13,784 nt of DNA, from positions 1 to 13,784 of the forward strand of contig RFIY01000069.1 of NCBI GenBank assembly GCA_003695505.1, given 5' to 3'. The notes under the pieces are model-generated. The model did no database searches. It saw only the letters and a program-made list of their open reading frames with translations, and had not been told where the DNA came from. This document shows positions 1 to 5,917 of the stretch, piece by piece. Source of the DNA: J088 sp003695505 [NCBI: Candidatus Dadabacteria bacterium] (GTDB lineage: Bacteria; J088). The translations under genes were made by a program, and so were the position numbers. The stretch's first letter is position 1. Each line of letters begins with the position of its first letter.

Positions 1-15
1 GATCGGCGCCGGTGC

Positions 16-1164
16 TCAGGAATCGTCGGAAACGCGCGGATTCGGCGTCTGAAGCGGCAGGACGTTGTCGACATCCGGCTCGTGGCGGGCAGCCGGGATC
101 TGGATCTTGAAGCGGGAGCCGCCACCCGGACGGGACTGGATTTCGACGCTGGCACCGATCTCCTGCAAATACGAAAGTGAGTGAGCCAGTCCGATCCCGT
201 GCCCGTCGGGTTTGCTGGTATATCCAGGTTGAAAGAGTTTGCCGGCATCGTCGAGCGCAAACCCGCAGCCGGTGTCCTCGACGATCAGCGCAAGGAATCG
301 CTCGGTCATCATTTCTGGCCCCTGGTTGTTGCAGAGCAGCAGATTGTCGGCCGAGATCGTGACGTGTCCGCCGGGCGCACAGGCGTCCCGTGCATTCGCG
401 ACGAGGTTGATCATGACCTGCTCGAAGCGATCCGGGTCGATCGCGACCGGCCAGCAGTCGGGCGCGACGCGCAGTGACACCGTGATGTCATTGCCGCAGA
501 TGCCGCGAAACAGCCCTTCACGATCGGCCAGCCAACGCGCAGGGTCAAGCAGATGATAGGCTCGCGCACGCTCGCCGCGCAATTCGCTCAGAAGCTGGCG
601 CATCAGCGCACCCGCGCGACCAAGCACTTCGCGGAGTTCCTCGGCATCCCGTTCGAGCGCCTCGTCGTAGTATTCGTGGCAGGCGAGCAGCTCGGCGCAG
701 CCAATTGCCGCGGTCAGCAGGTTGTTCACATCGTGAACCGTGCCCCGGAGTTCGTGCAATACGTCGTTGCGTGCAGCTTCCAGGTCGTTGTCGGAACGTT
801 GTTCGAATACGGCCAGGATCGCGGCGTGGCCACCTGTACGTACGGGGAACAGCCAGACCGGAATGGTGGCGGATTCGACGCCCGCGAGCGACACGCGGCG
901 ATCCAGTTCGACCCGGGCCGGTAGCTGACTGGCAAAGACCCGGCAGAGAACGGCGACAAGGTCTCCGCGACTTTCCGAAGCGAACGGATCCAGCAGCGAT
1001 TCCGCCCGCGAGAACTGGCGGCGAAATTGCTGGCTGGCCTGGATCACATCGGCGCTGTCGTCGATCAGGACGGCGGCGAGACCGAGCCGGTCAAAGCACT
1101 GGACCCAGAGGTCGCCGTCGCGAGTCGCCAGGGCTTGCGCAATATTGGTGCCGCTCGAGGTCAT
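16..1164 (-). CDS. Soluble sensor histidine kinase, FleS/FlrB-like
   Basis: Cytoplasmic two-component sensor kinase of 382 aa that autophosphorylates on histidine and passes the phosphate to a partner regulator. A weak PAS-like region spans about residues 20-120. The phosphoacceptor box is HDVNNLL (144-150, His144), followed by the N box NLVANARD (253-260), G1 DTGCGF (297-302), a LFQPGYTSKP segment and G2 GHGIGLA (321-327). I see no transmembrane segment, as in FleS/FlrB. I chose the ATG at 1162-1164 because AAGGA lies 9 bases upstream and it leaves a 40-base gap after fliS. The open frame extends upstream to 1254, but that start would overlap the fliS end. Its place after flagellin, fliD and fliS matches the position of fleS in polar-flagellum clusters, where it pairs with the NtrC-type FleR. 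No regulator is in the window; it may lie left of base 16. The kinase call is firm; the flagellar role is inferred from context. Confidence 0.82.
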   Translation of the reverse strand: MTSSGTNIAQALATRDGDLWVQCFDRLGLAAVLIDDSADVIQASQQFRRQFSRAESLLDPFASESRGDLVAVLCRVFASQLPARVELDRRVSLAGVESATIPVWLFPVRTGGHAAILAVFEQRSDNDLEAARNDVLHELRGTVHDVNNLLTAAIGCAELLACHEYYDEALERDAEELREVLGRAGALMRQLLSELRGERARAYHLLDPARWLADREGLFRGICGNDITVSLRVAPDCWPVAIDPDRFEQVMINLVANARDACAPGGHVTISADNLLLCNNQGPEMMTERFLALIVEDTGCGFALDDAGKLFQPGYTSKPDGHGIGLAHSLSYLQEIGASVEIQSRPGGGSRFKIQIPAARHEPDVDNVLPLQTPNPRVSDDS

Positions 1165-1172
1165 GGCTGGCC

Positions 1173-1178
1173 GTCCTT
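1173..1178 (-). promoter_or_regulatory. Ribosome binding site of the sensor kinase
   Basis: The minus strand reads AAGGAC here, with AAGGA ending 9 bases before the ATG at 1162-1164. It supports this internal start over the longer open frame that reaches back into fliS. Confidence 0.5.
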
Positions 1179-1204
1179 GGGGGTGGCGGGTTGAAAAAGG
1201 GCAG

Positions 1205-1606
1205 TCAGGCCGCGCGTGGTGGTTCGTGCGAATCGCGAACCTGCTCCACGGCAACGCGCCAGGCCTTCATCAACGGCTGCACCAGGCGGCGGCACGTTTC
1301 GATCGCCGACAGATCGTTGTACAGCATTGCGTCCGCGAGCAGGCCGTCCATATAGCTGTAGAGACCAGCCAGTTTCGTCGCGACGTCGGGGTCCGCATCG
1401 AAGTCGAGTGCACAGATCAGTTGCGAAACGATATCCGCTGCGCGGCGAATGTGCTGCAATTTATCCTGCGTGCGCCCTTCGTTGGTCGCCTGCCAGGCCC
1501 AGTCGAGGCGCTGGTCGAGGGCTTCGTACAGCGCAAGCAGCAGATCGGTCCGGTCATACGTCGATTCTTCGTGCTGGCGGTAACTGTCAAGTGCGTAGGC
1601 GTGCAT
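1205..1606 (-). CDS. fliS: Flagellin-specific export chaperone FliS
   Basis: FliS binds the disordered C-terminus of newly made flagellin in the cytoplasm, blocks early polymerisation and delivers it to the flagellar export gate. The 133-aa product has the usual family length and all-helical character. It shows the typical N-terminal tyrosine-rich start with LLLALYEAL (about 23-31), a central segment ending in a LICALDF stretch, LYSYMDGLLADA, and a C-terminal helix around MKAWRVAV. It starts 39 bases after the fliD stop, with a very strong GAGGAGG ribosome site 8 bases before the ATG. The order flagellin, fliD, fliS is classical for filament assembly genes, and FliS should act on the flagellin encoded at 3004-3837. 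Sequence divergence from enteric FliS is substantial, but length, motif order and context agree. Confidence 0.9.
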   Translation of the reverse strand: MHAYALDSYRQHEESTYDRTDLLLALYEALDQRLDWAWQATNEGRTQDKLQHIRRAADIVSQLICALDFDADPDVATKLAGLYSYMDGLLADAMLYNDLSAIETCRRLVQPLMKAWRVAVEQVRDSHEPPRAA

Positions 1607-1645
1607 ATCTGATTCCTCCTCAAGAATCCGTTCACGAGCGGAACA

Positions 1646-2941
1646 TTACGATTGTGGTGTTCCAAACATGGCCATCAGGCCACTGGCATTGAGTTGTGCA
1701 ACCATCGACTCCATCGTGGCAAACCGGGCCCGCATCGACGCTTCGAGTGCATCGAGTCGCGCCTGTTCGTCGGCGATGGCGTCATCCAGGCTGCGGTCCT
1801 GGCGATCCAGGGATTGTTCGCGAAGGTCGAGCGTGCCGCCGACCCCATCCGTCAGATCGACGACGTTGTCGATCTGTTCGAGCAGACCGCTGCCGTCGCC
1901 CGCGTGCAGTGCGCCCGTGACGGCGTCGGGATTGCTGGCAAGCGTTTCGTCGAATCGTGCGCTGTCGAATTGCAGCTTGCCATCCTTGCCGTGCTGCAGT
2001 CCGAGGTCGAACCAGCCGGCAACGGTGCCTGCAGGCGGAGTCGAGAAGAACGCCTGCTGCAGCCGGTCGCCGACGAGGCGCAAACCCGCATCGACATTAC
2101 CCTTGCTGCCATCCGATGCGTCGGTGGCGAGGCCGCGGACATCGTTGTAGGCATCCACGAACGCCTGGATCCGTTCCTTCATCGTGTCTGCATCGGTGTC
2201 GACAGTGATGGTCGTGGAGCCGGTCGCATCGGGTGTGAGTTCCAGGGTCACGCCCGCGATGGCATCGTCGATCGTGTTCGTCGCGCGCGTTATCGCGACA
2301 CCATTGAGCTCGATCTGTGCGTCACGAGCCGCAACGATTTCGCTGAAGGCGGGACCACCCGACATCGCGCTGGTGTCGACAGAAACCGCGTTCGCGGTGC
2401 CGGTGTTTTCACTGGCGAGCACGAGCGTCCACGGTGTTGCCCCGCTGCCGGTATTGATCAGCGTTGCCTGAACACCAAGGTCGGCATTGTTGATCTGGTC
2501 GCGCAATTGCTCCAGCGTCGTTCCGGCGCTGACCGTCAGATCGGTTGTCGTCCCGCCGACGGTGACAGAGAGCGTGCCGCTGCCGACGGTGTCGGTGGCA
2601 TTGGCATAGCCCGATCCCTGCAGGACGTTGCCGCGTGCGGTCTGGATGACGTTGACGGTCCAGGAACCTGCCTGCGCGCCGGACGTTGCGGATACACCCA
2701 GCAGTGACTCGTTGCCGCTGGTGGCGCTGAGCGCGAGTGGTGCACTGCCCGCGAAGGGCTCGATGCTGTTGCGCAGATCGTCGAAGGCGCGGTCGAGTCG
2801 ATCGATGCGGTCGCGGGTCTGGCCGACTTCACGCTGCTGCTGTACCAGGTTGTCGAGGCGATAACTTTGCGCCTCCAGCGCGGCGTCAATGATCGCCTGC
2901 GTATCGAGTCCGGTTACAATGCCGTTCAGCGTGGTCGTCAT
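1646..2941 (-). CDS. fliD: Flagellar filament capping protein FliD (HAP2)
   Basis: FliD forms the cap at the filament tip and folds each exported flagellin subunit into place. The 431-aa protein opens with NGIVTGLDTQAIIDAAL, the characteristic FliD N-terminus (GLDT), followed by a coiled-coil region at about residues 25-65. The middle is threonine- and alanine-rich beta domain, with VGSGTLSVTVGG typical of the family. The C-terminus ends in a heptad-like helix (about 375-425) with a RFATMESMVAQLNASG segment like the conserved FliD tail. At 431 aa it is on the short side, so the variable domain is reduced. The ATG at 2939-2941 has GGAG 7 bases upstream. The flagellin terminator ends about 24 bases before this start, leaving no room for a promoter downstream of it. 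Expression therefore depends on readthrough or on a promoter inside flagellin. Confidence 0.92.
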   Translation of the reverse strand: MTTTLNGIVTGLDTQAIIDAALEAQSYRLDNLVQQQREVGQTRDRIDRLDRAFDDLRNSIEPFAGSAPLALSATSGNESLLGVSATSGAQAGSWTVNVIQTARGNVLQGSGYANATDTVGSGTLSVTVGGTTTDLTVSAGTTLEQLRDQINNADLGVQATLINTGSGATPWTLVLASENTGTANAVSVDTSAMSGGPAFSEIVAARDAQIELNGVAITRATNTIDDAIAGVTLELTPDATGSTTITVDTDADTMKERIQAFVDAYNDVRGLATDASDGSKGNVDAGLRLVGDRLQQAFFSTPPAGTVAGWFDLGLQHGKDGKLQFDSARFDETLASNPDAVTGALHAGDGSGLLEQIDNVVDLTDGVGGTLDLREQSLDRQDRSLDDAIADEQARLDALEASMRARFATMESMVAQLNASGLMAMFGTPQS

Positions 2942-2964
2942 CGTTCAGCTCCGTGGCGGTGCCT

Positions 2965-2995
2965 CAGAAAAGGCCCGGGGCGGCTGCCCCGGGCC
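2965..2995 (-). terminator. Intrinsic terminator (attenuator) between flagellin and fliD
   Basis: On the minus strand a perfect 10-bp stem, GGCCCGGGGC/GCCCCGGGCC (2995-2986 with 2981-2972), closes a 4-base loop and is followed by TTTTCTG. It starts 8 bases after the flagellin stop. The stem is nearly all G/C and the U-run is short but present, so this is a good Rho-independent terminator. It would limit transcription into fliD, fliS and the kinase gene and so set flagellin above its partners. Confidence 0.85.
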
Positions 2996-3003
2996 GGCGC
3001 GGT

Positions 3004-3837
3004 TTACCCGAGCAGCGACAGTGCCGAATACGGCAACTGGTTGGCCTGGGCAAGGACAGAGGTCGCAGCCTGAACCATGACCTGGTTGGCGGTCAGGTTG
3101 GCCGTTTCCTCGGCGAAGTCGACGTCGCGAATCCGCGAGTTCGCGGCGGCGAGGTTTTCGGCGCCGACAGACAGGTTGTCGTAGGCCGACTGCAGGCGGT
3201 TCTGGATCGCGCCGAGGTCGCCGCGATAGCCGGCGACCGTGTCGATCGCGCTATCGATCACGCCCATCGCGGTTTTCGCGTTGGCGGTGCTTTTCAGGTC
3301 CTCGGTACCCCCAAAGCCCAGCCCACTTGTCGTGGAGTTGAAGGACGACAGGTCGATCGTGATGGCGTCTTCCGTGGCGGAAGTGCCGGTGCCGACCTGG
3401 ATGCTGAAGGTTGACGAGCCGGTGCCGTCGAGCAGTTCCGTGCCGTTGAACTCCGTGGAGTTGGCGATCCGGTCGATTTCGGACACCAGTGCCTGAAACT
3501 CGTCGTCGAGGTAGGCCTTCTCGGTCGTGCCGACGGTGTCGGAAGCGGCCTCGGTCGCCAGTTCCTTCATCCGCGTCAGCATCTTGCCGATTTCGACCAG
3601 GCCGCCTTCCGCGGTCTGCGCGACGCTGATGCCGTCCATCGTGTTGCGCTTGGCCTGATTCATCGCCCGAACCTCGGCATTGAGGTTCTCGGAAATCGCA
3701 AGCCCCGCGGCGTCGTCCTTGGCGCTCGTGATCCGCGAGCCACTGGACAGTCGTCCGATCGAAGTCTGCAACTTCGACGAATTGATGCCCAGATTGCGTT
3801 GCGCGGTCAGCGACGCGACATTCGTTGCAACTCTCAT
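3004..3837 (-). CDS. fliC: Flagellin
   Basis: Structural subunit of the flagellar filament, 277 aa. The N-terminal D0/D1 region shows VASLTAQRNLGINSSKLQTS followed by RLSSGSRI and SAKDDAAGLAIS, all flagellin hallmarks. The C-terminal D1/D0 region has DVDFAEETANLTANQVM and ends ANQLPYSALSLLG, close to the consensus ANQxPQxxLSLLG. The middle is short, so this is a small flagellin consisting mainly of D0 and D1 with little outer domain. The start is the ATG at 3835-3837 because AAGGAGG lies 6 bases upstream and the protein then begins MRVATNVASL. The frame stays open to 3903, but the extra residues are unrelated to flagellins. Its own terminator follows 8 bases after the stop. Export requires FliS, and assembly requires FliD, both encoded next. 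Only one flagellin copy is present here. Confidence 0.96.
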   Translation of the reverse strand: MRVATNVASLTAQRNLGINSSKLQTSIGRLSSGSRITSAKDDAAGLAISENLNAEVRAMNQAKRNTMDGISVAQTAEGGLVEIGKMLTRMKELATEAASDTVGTTEKAYLDDEFQALVSEIDRIANSTEFNGTELLDGTGSSTFSIQVGTGTSATEDAITIDLSSFNSTTSGLGFGGTEDLKSTANAKTAMGVIDSAIDTVAGYRGDLGAIQNRLQSAYDNLSVGAENLAAANSRIRDVDFAEETANLTANQVMVQAATSVLAQANQLPYSALSLLG

Positions 3838-3843
3838 ACGATT

Positions 3844-3850
3844 CCTCCTT
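3844..3850 (-). promoter_or_regulatory. Strong ribosome binding site of flagellin
   Basis: The minus strand reads AAGGAGG, a near-perfect anti-16S match, 6 bases before the ATG at 3835-3837. It fixes the flagellin start and fits a highly translated structural gene. Confidence 0.85.
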
Positions 3851-3906
3851 GGGTGAGAGTTTTTACTGAAAACGGAACCACCCATTGGTTCCATCCACGT
3901 CAATGA

Positions 3907-3932
3907 ACATCGGAGGCTTTCCGTGGGAGTTA
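3907..3932 (-). promoter_or_regulatory. Candidate sigma-28 (FliA) promoter for flagellin
   Basis: The minus strand shows TAACTCCC, 10 bases, then TCCGATGT. The FliA consensus is TAAA(GTTT), 11 bases, GCCGATAA. The core CCGAT and TAA match, but the spacing is one base short and the outer bases differ. It would give a leader of about 60 bases. A second partial match, CCCGATAA at 3954-3947, has the better -10 but no -35. Either could be the real site. Confidence 0.3.
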
Positions 3933-3986
3933 ACAGCGATGTCGCGTTATCGGGGCATGGGGTGCTCGGCCGGGCGGCGCGCAGCG

Positions 3987-4003
3987 CCGGCAGACAGTGC
4001 CGG
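3987..4003 (-). terminator. Weak hairpin after cobS
   Basis: CCGGCA and TGCCGG form a 6-bp stem around a 5-base loop, extendable by a G-T and a C-G pair. It begins 4 bases after the cobS stop on the minus strand. No U-run follows, so it is at best a weak or Rho-assisted terminator that could also stabilise the transcript end. Confidence 0.3.
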
Positions 4004-4007
4004 TGGG

Positions 4008-4733
4008 TCAGCCGAGCAGGGTCAGCGCGGCGAGCGCAGCCAGTTCACAGCATTCGATCGTTGCGCCGGTCGCGTCGCCGCCAAAGCCACCGAGTCGGTG
4101 GTGCAGTACGAGCATCAGTGACAGCCCCGTCAGCAATGTTACCGCCACGACGCGCAGCAGGTGCGACCAGGGCAGGATGCCCATCAGGCCGGAGGTCGTC
4201 GCGAGTGCGACACCGCTGCTGGCTGCGATCATGGCCGCCGCACGTCCCGGGCGCGCCGCCTGTCCCAGTTGCGACCCGGGCTGGGGCGGCGCAATGGCCA
4301 TCCAGAGTGGCGCGAATGCGCGGGCAAGCAGGGGGGCGAGGCAGATCGCAGCAGCGGGCAGGCGCGGACTCGCGAGCAGAATCCATTTGCCGAGGAGGAC
4401 GAAAATGAGCGCAACCACGGCCCATGTGCCCGCGTGAACATCGTGAAGAATCTCCTGCCGCCGCTGTCGAGGCACTGCAGCCATTGCAGCATCGGCGGTA
4501 TCCGCAAGCCCGTCCAGATGCAGGCCACCCGTCATCGCAACCCAGGCCGCGAGCGCGAGCCAGGCGCGTACCTGCGCTTCGAGCGGCAGCCAGAGCACGG
4601 CGACGACGGGTGCCGCGACGACAAGACCGGCGATCGGAAACCAGGACGCCATACGCGACAGCGGGGCGCGCTGTGCGCGCGCCGGTACGGGAATGGTGGT
4701 CAGAAAACCGATTGCGGCGAGCAGGTCATTCAC
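4008..4733 (-). CDS. cobS: Adenosylcobinamide-GDP ribazoletransferase (cobalamin synthase) CobS
   Basis: Integral inner-membrane enzyme that joins alpha-ribazole (or its phosphate) to adenosylcobinamide-GDP, completing the nucleotide loop of coenzyme B12. The family signature GGLHLDGLADTADA lies at about residues 69-82 and the C-terminal GGFGGDATGA at about 215-224. Several hydrophobic segments between and around them fit the multi-span membrane topology. I place the start at GTG 4731-4733, giving 241 aa that begin NDLLAAIGFLTTIPVP, which aligns with the N-termini of known CobS proteins. An upstream ATG at 4845-4847 would add 38 unrelated residues covering the operator-like palindrome. Neither start has a good ribosome site, so the start is uncertain. 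The gene stands alone, without cobT, cobU or cobC beside it. I see no cobalamin riboswitch upstream. Confidence 0.92.
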   Translation of the reverse strand: MNDLLAAIGFLTTIPVPARAQRAPLSRMASWFPIAGLVVAAPVVAVLWLPLEAQVRAWLALAAWVAMTGGLHLDGLADTADAAMAAVPRQRRQEILHDVHAGTWAVVALIFVLLGKWILLASPRLPAAAICLAPLLARAFAPLWMAIAPPQPGSQLGQAARPGRAAAMIAASSGVALATTSGLMGILPWSHLLRVVAVTLLTGLSLMLVLHHRLGGFGGDATGATIECCELAALAALTLLG

Positions 4734-4912
4734 GGGCTGGTACGGTGTTGCTCCAGGCGGGAGACCGGTTGCAGGTCTGGTCGCCACGAAGTGGTCTGAC
4801 CAGTTATGCGGGTGCCGTTGGCGCATCTGGCCCGCCGGCGGTTTCATAAGTCATATTACAGATCTTCCGGCGACCGGGGGAATGCCGGATTCCTTCATTC
4901 AGGGAGCTCCCG
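4734..4912. promoter_or_regulatory. Divergent control region between cobS and the desaturase
   Basis: This 179-base stretch separates two divergent genes. It contains an AT-rich patch around 4843-4866 (CATAAGTCATATTACAGATC) in otherwise GC-rich DNA and the GntR-type palindrome at 4789-4805. I could not find a convincing -35/-10 pair in either direction. If cobS really starts at 4847, part of this region would be coding. Confidence 0.45.
4789..4805. promoter_or_regulatory. GntR (FadR/PdhR-type) operator-like palindrome
   Basis: The sequence AAGTGGTCTGACCAGTT is palindromic at 7 of 8 base pairs around T4797. The core TGGTCTGACCA fits the TGGTNNNACCA form known for GntR regulators with an FCD domain, such as PdhR, LldR and FadR. 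It lies about 60 bases upstream of the preferred cobS start and about 110 bases upstream of the desaturase. No GntR-type regulator is encoded in the window. Confidence 0.45.
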
Positions 4913-5917
4913 ATGCTCAGACACCCGGCGCCGCGCGCGCCGCGCCACTTTTCGCTTGACGACGGACCCGAACCGCACGCGGCGCGCACGCGCGCGATTC
5001 TTGCGGCGCACCCGGAAGTGCGCGAACTGATCGGGCGCAATCCGTGGTCCGCGGTCGTGATCCTCGCAGTTGTATCCATGCAGCTCTCGATCGCCTGGCT
5101 GCTGCGGGCGCAGCCGTGGTGGCAGATCCTCGCTGTGGCGTGGCTGGTTGGCGCCTTTGCGAACCACGCGATGTACGTGATGATCCACGAAGCGGCGCAC
5201 CAGCTGATCTTCCGCAAGCGCTGGCTCAACAATCTGTTCGGCATCATCGCGGACATTCCGAACGTTGTCCCCGCGGCGATTTCGTTTCGCACGTACCACC
5301 TCAAGCATCACGCGTATCAGGGGGTCTATGAGCTCGACGCCGACCTGCCGCATCACTGGGAAGCGAGACTGATCGGCGGCTGGGCGCCGACCAAGGCGCT
5401 GTGGCTGCTGCTGTTTCCACTGTTTCAGGTCACACGGCCGCCGCGCATGCAGGATACGGCCTTTCTGACCGGCTGGACGTTCATCAACTGGGTCGTCGTG
5501 TTCGCCGTGGATGCGGCGGTATGGACACTGTTGGGGCCCAAGGCGTTTGCGTATTTGCTGGCGTCGTTTTTCTTTTCGATTGGCTTGCACCCGCTGGGCG
5601 CGCGCTGGATCCAGGAGCATTTTCTGACCGCGCCGCCGCAGGAAACCTACAGCTATTACGGGCCGCTGAATCTGGTTGCGTTCAACGTTGGCTATCACAA
5701 CGAGCACCACGATTTTCCATCGGTGCCGTGGAACCGCCTGCCGGAAGTACGCCGCCGAGCGCCAGAATTCTACGACAGTCTCGTCTGGCACAAGTCCTGG
5801 ACCGGGCTGTGGCTGCGCTGGATGTTTGACCGCGAACTGAGCCTGTTCTCGCGGATGCTTCGGCCGCGCGAAGCTGCGCGTGCTCAGTCCTCCTCCGCGC
5901 GCCAGGCGAGTACCTGA
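4913..5917 (+). CDS. Sphingolipid delta-4 (dihydroceramide) desaturase, DES1-like
   Basis: Membrane di-iron desaturase of 334 aa resembling eukaryotic DEGS1, which puts the 4,5-trans double bond into dihydroceramide. The N-terminus carries a cytosolic PHAARTRAILAAHPEV motif equivalent to PHADRRREILAKYPEI in human DEGS1. The three histidine boxes are HEAAH (92-96), HLKHH (129-133) and HNEHH (262-266). The last two sit in stretches almost identical to the family: SFRTYHLKHHAYQG, then QETYSYYGPLN (243-253) and FNVGYHNEHHDFP (257-269), with a further EH at 235-236. Hydrophobic spans occur at about 45-66, 70-90, 163-172, 187-207 and 211-226. The length matches DEGS1 (about 320 aa). The ATG at 4913 has AGGGAG 6 bases upstream. 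Its end overlaps the convergent HAD gene by 34 bases. Family assignment is strong; the true substrate (sphingoid lipid or another lipid) is inferred. No other sphingolipid genes are in the window. Confidence 0.88.
   Translation: MLRHPAPRAPRHFSLDDGPEPHAARTRAILAAHPEVRELIGRNPWSAVVILAVVSMQLSIAWLLRAQPWWQILAVAWLVGAFANHAMYVMIHEAAHQLIFRKRWLNNLFGIIADIPNVVPAAISFRTYHLKHHAYQGVYELDADLPHHWEARLIGGWAPTKALWLLLFPLFQVTRPPRMQDTAFLTGWTFINWVVVFAVDAAVWTLLGPKAFAYLLASFFFSIGLHPLGARWIQEHFLTAPPQETYSYYGPLNLVAFNVGYHNEHHDFPSVPWNRLPEVRRRAPEFYDSLVWHKSWTGLWLRWMFDRELSLFSRMLRPREAARAQSSSARQAST

Noticed and set aside
1165-1254. N-terminal extension of the sensor kinase overlapping the fliS end
   Set aside because: The 30 extra residues show no domain character and overlap fliS by 50 bases, while the ATG at 1164 has a ribosome site.
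1652-2707. Long plus-strand open frame opposite fliD (351 codons)
   Set aside because: It is a high-GC antisense shadow of fliD with no recognisable domain, and fliD is certain.
3838-3903. 22-residue N-terminal extension of flagellin
   Set aside because: Flagellins begin at the MRVATNVASL-type sequence, and a strong ribosome site lies within the supposed extension.
3947-3954. CCCGATAA as the flagellin sigma-28 -10 element
   Set aside because: Good -10 match, but the expected -35 position reads CCGGCCGA, so it was not chosen over the site at 3907-3932.
4734-4847. Upstream ATG start for cobS
   Set aside because: It adds 38 residues that are unlike any CobS N-terminus and has no ribosome site; kept as an alternative only.
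4734-4912. Cobalamin riboswitch upstream of cobS
   Set aside because: The space is short and I could not find the conserved B12-box (GCCACTG-type) or the expected paired elements.
4895-5791. Minus-strand open frame of 298 codons opposite the desaturase
   Set aside because: It is Arg/Gln/Pro-rich antisense sequence; the plus-strand desaturase motifs are unambiguous.
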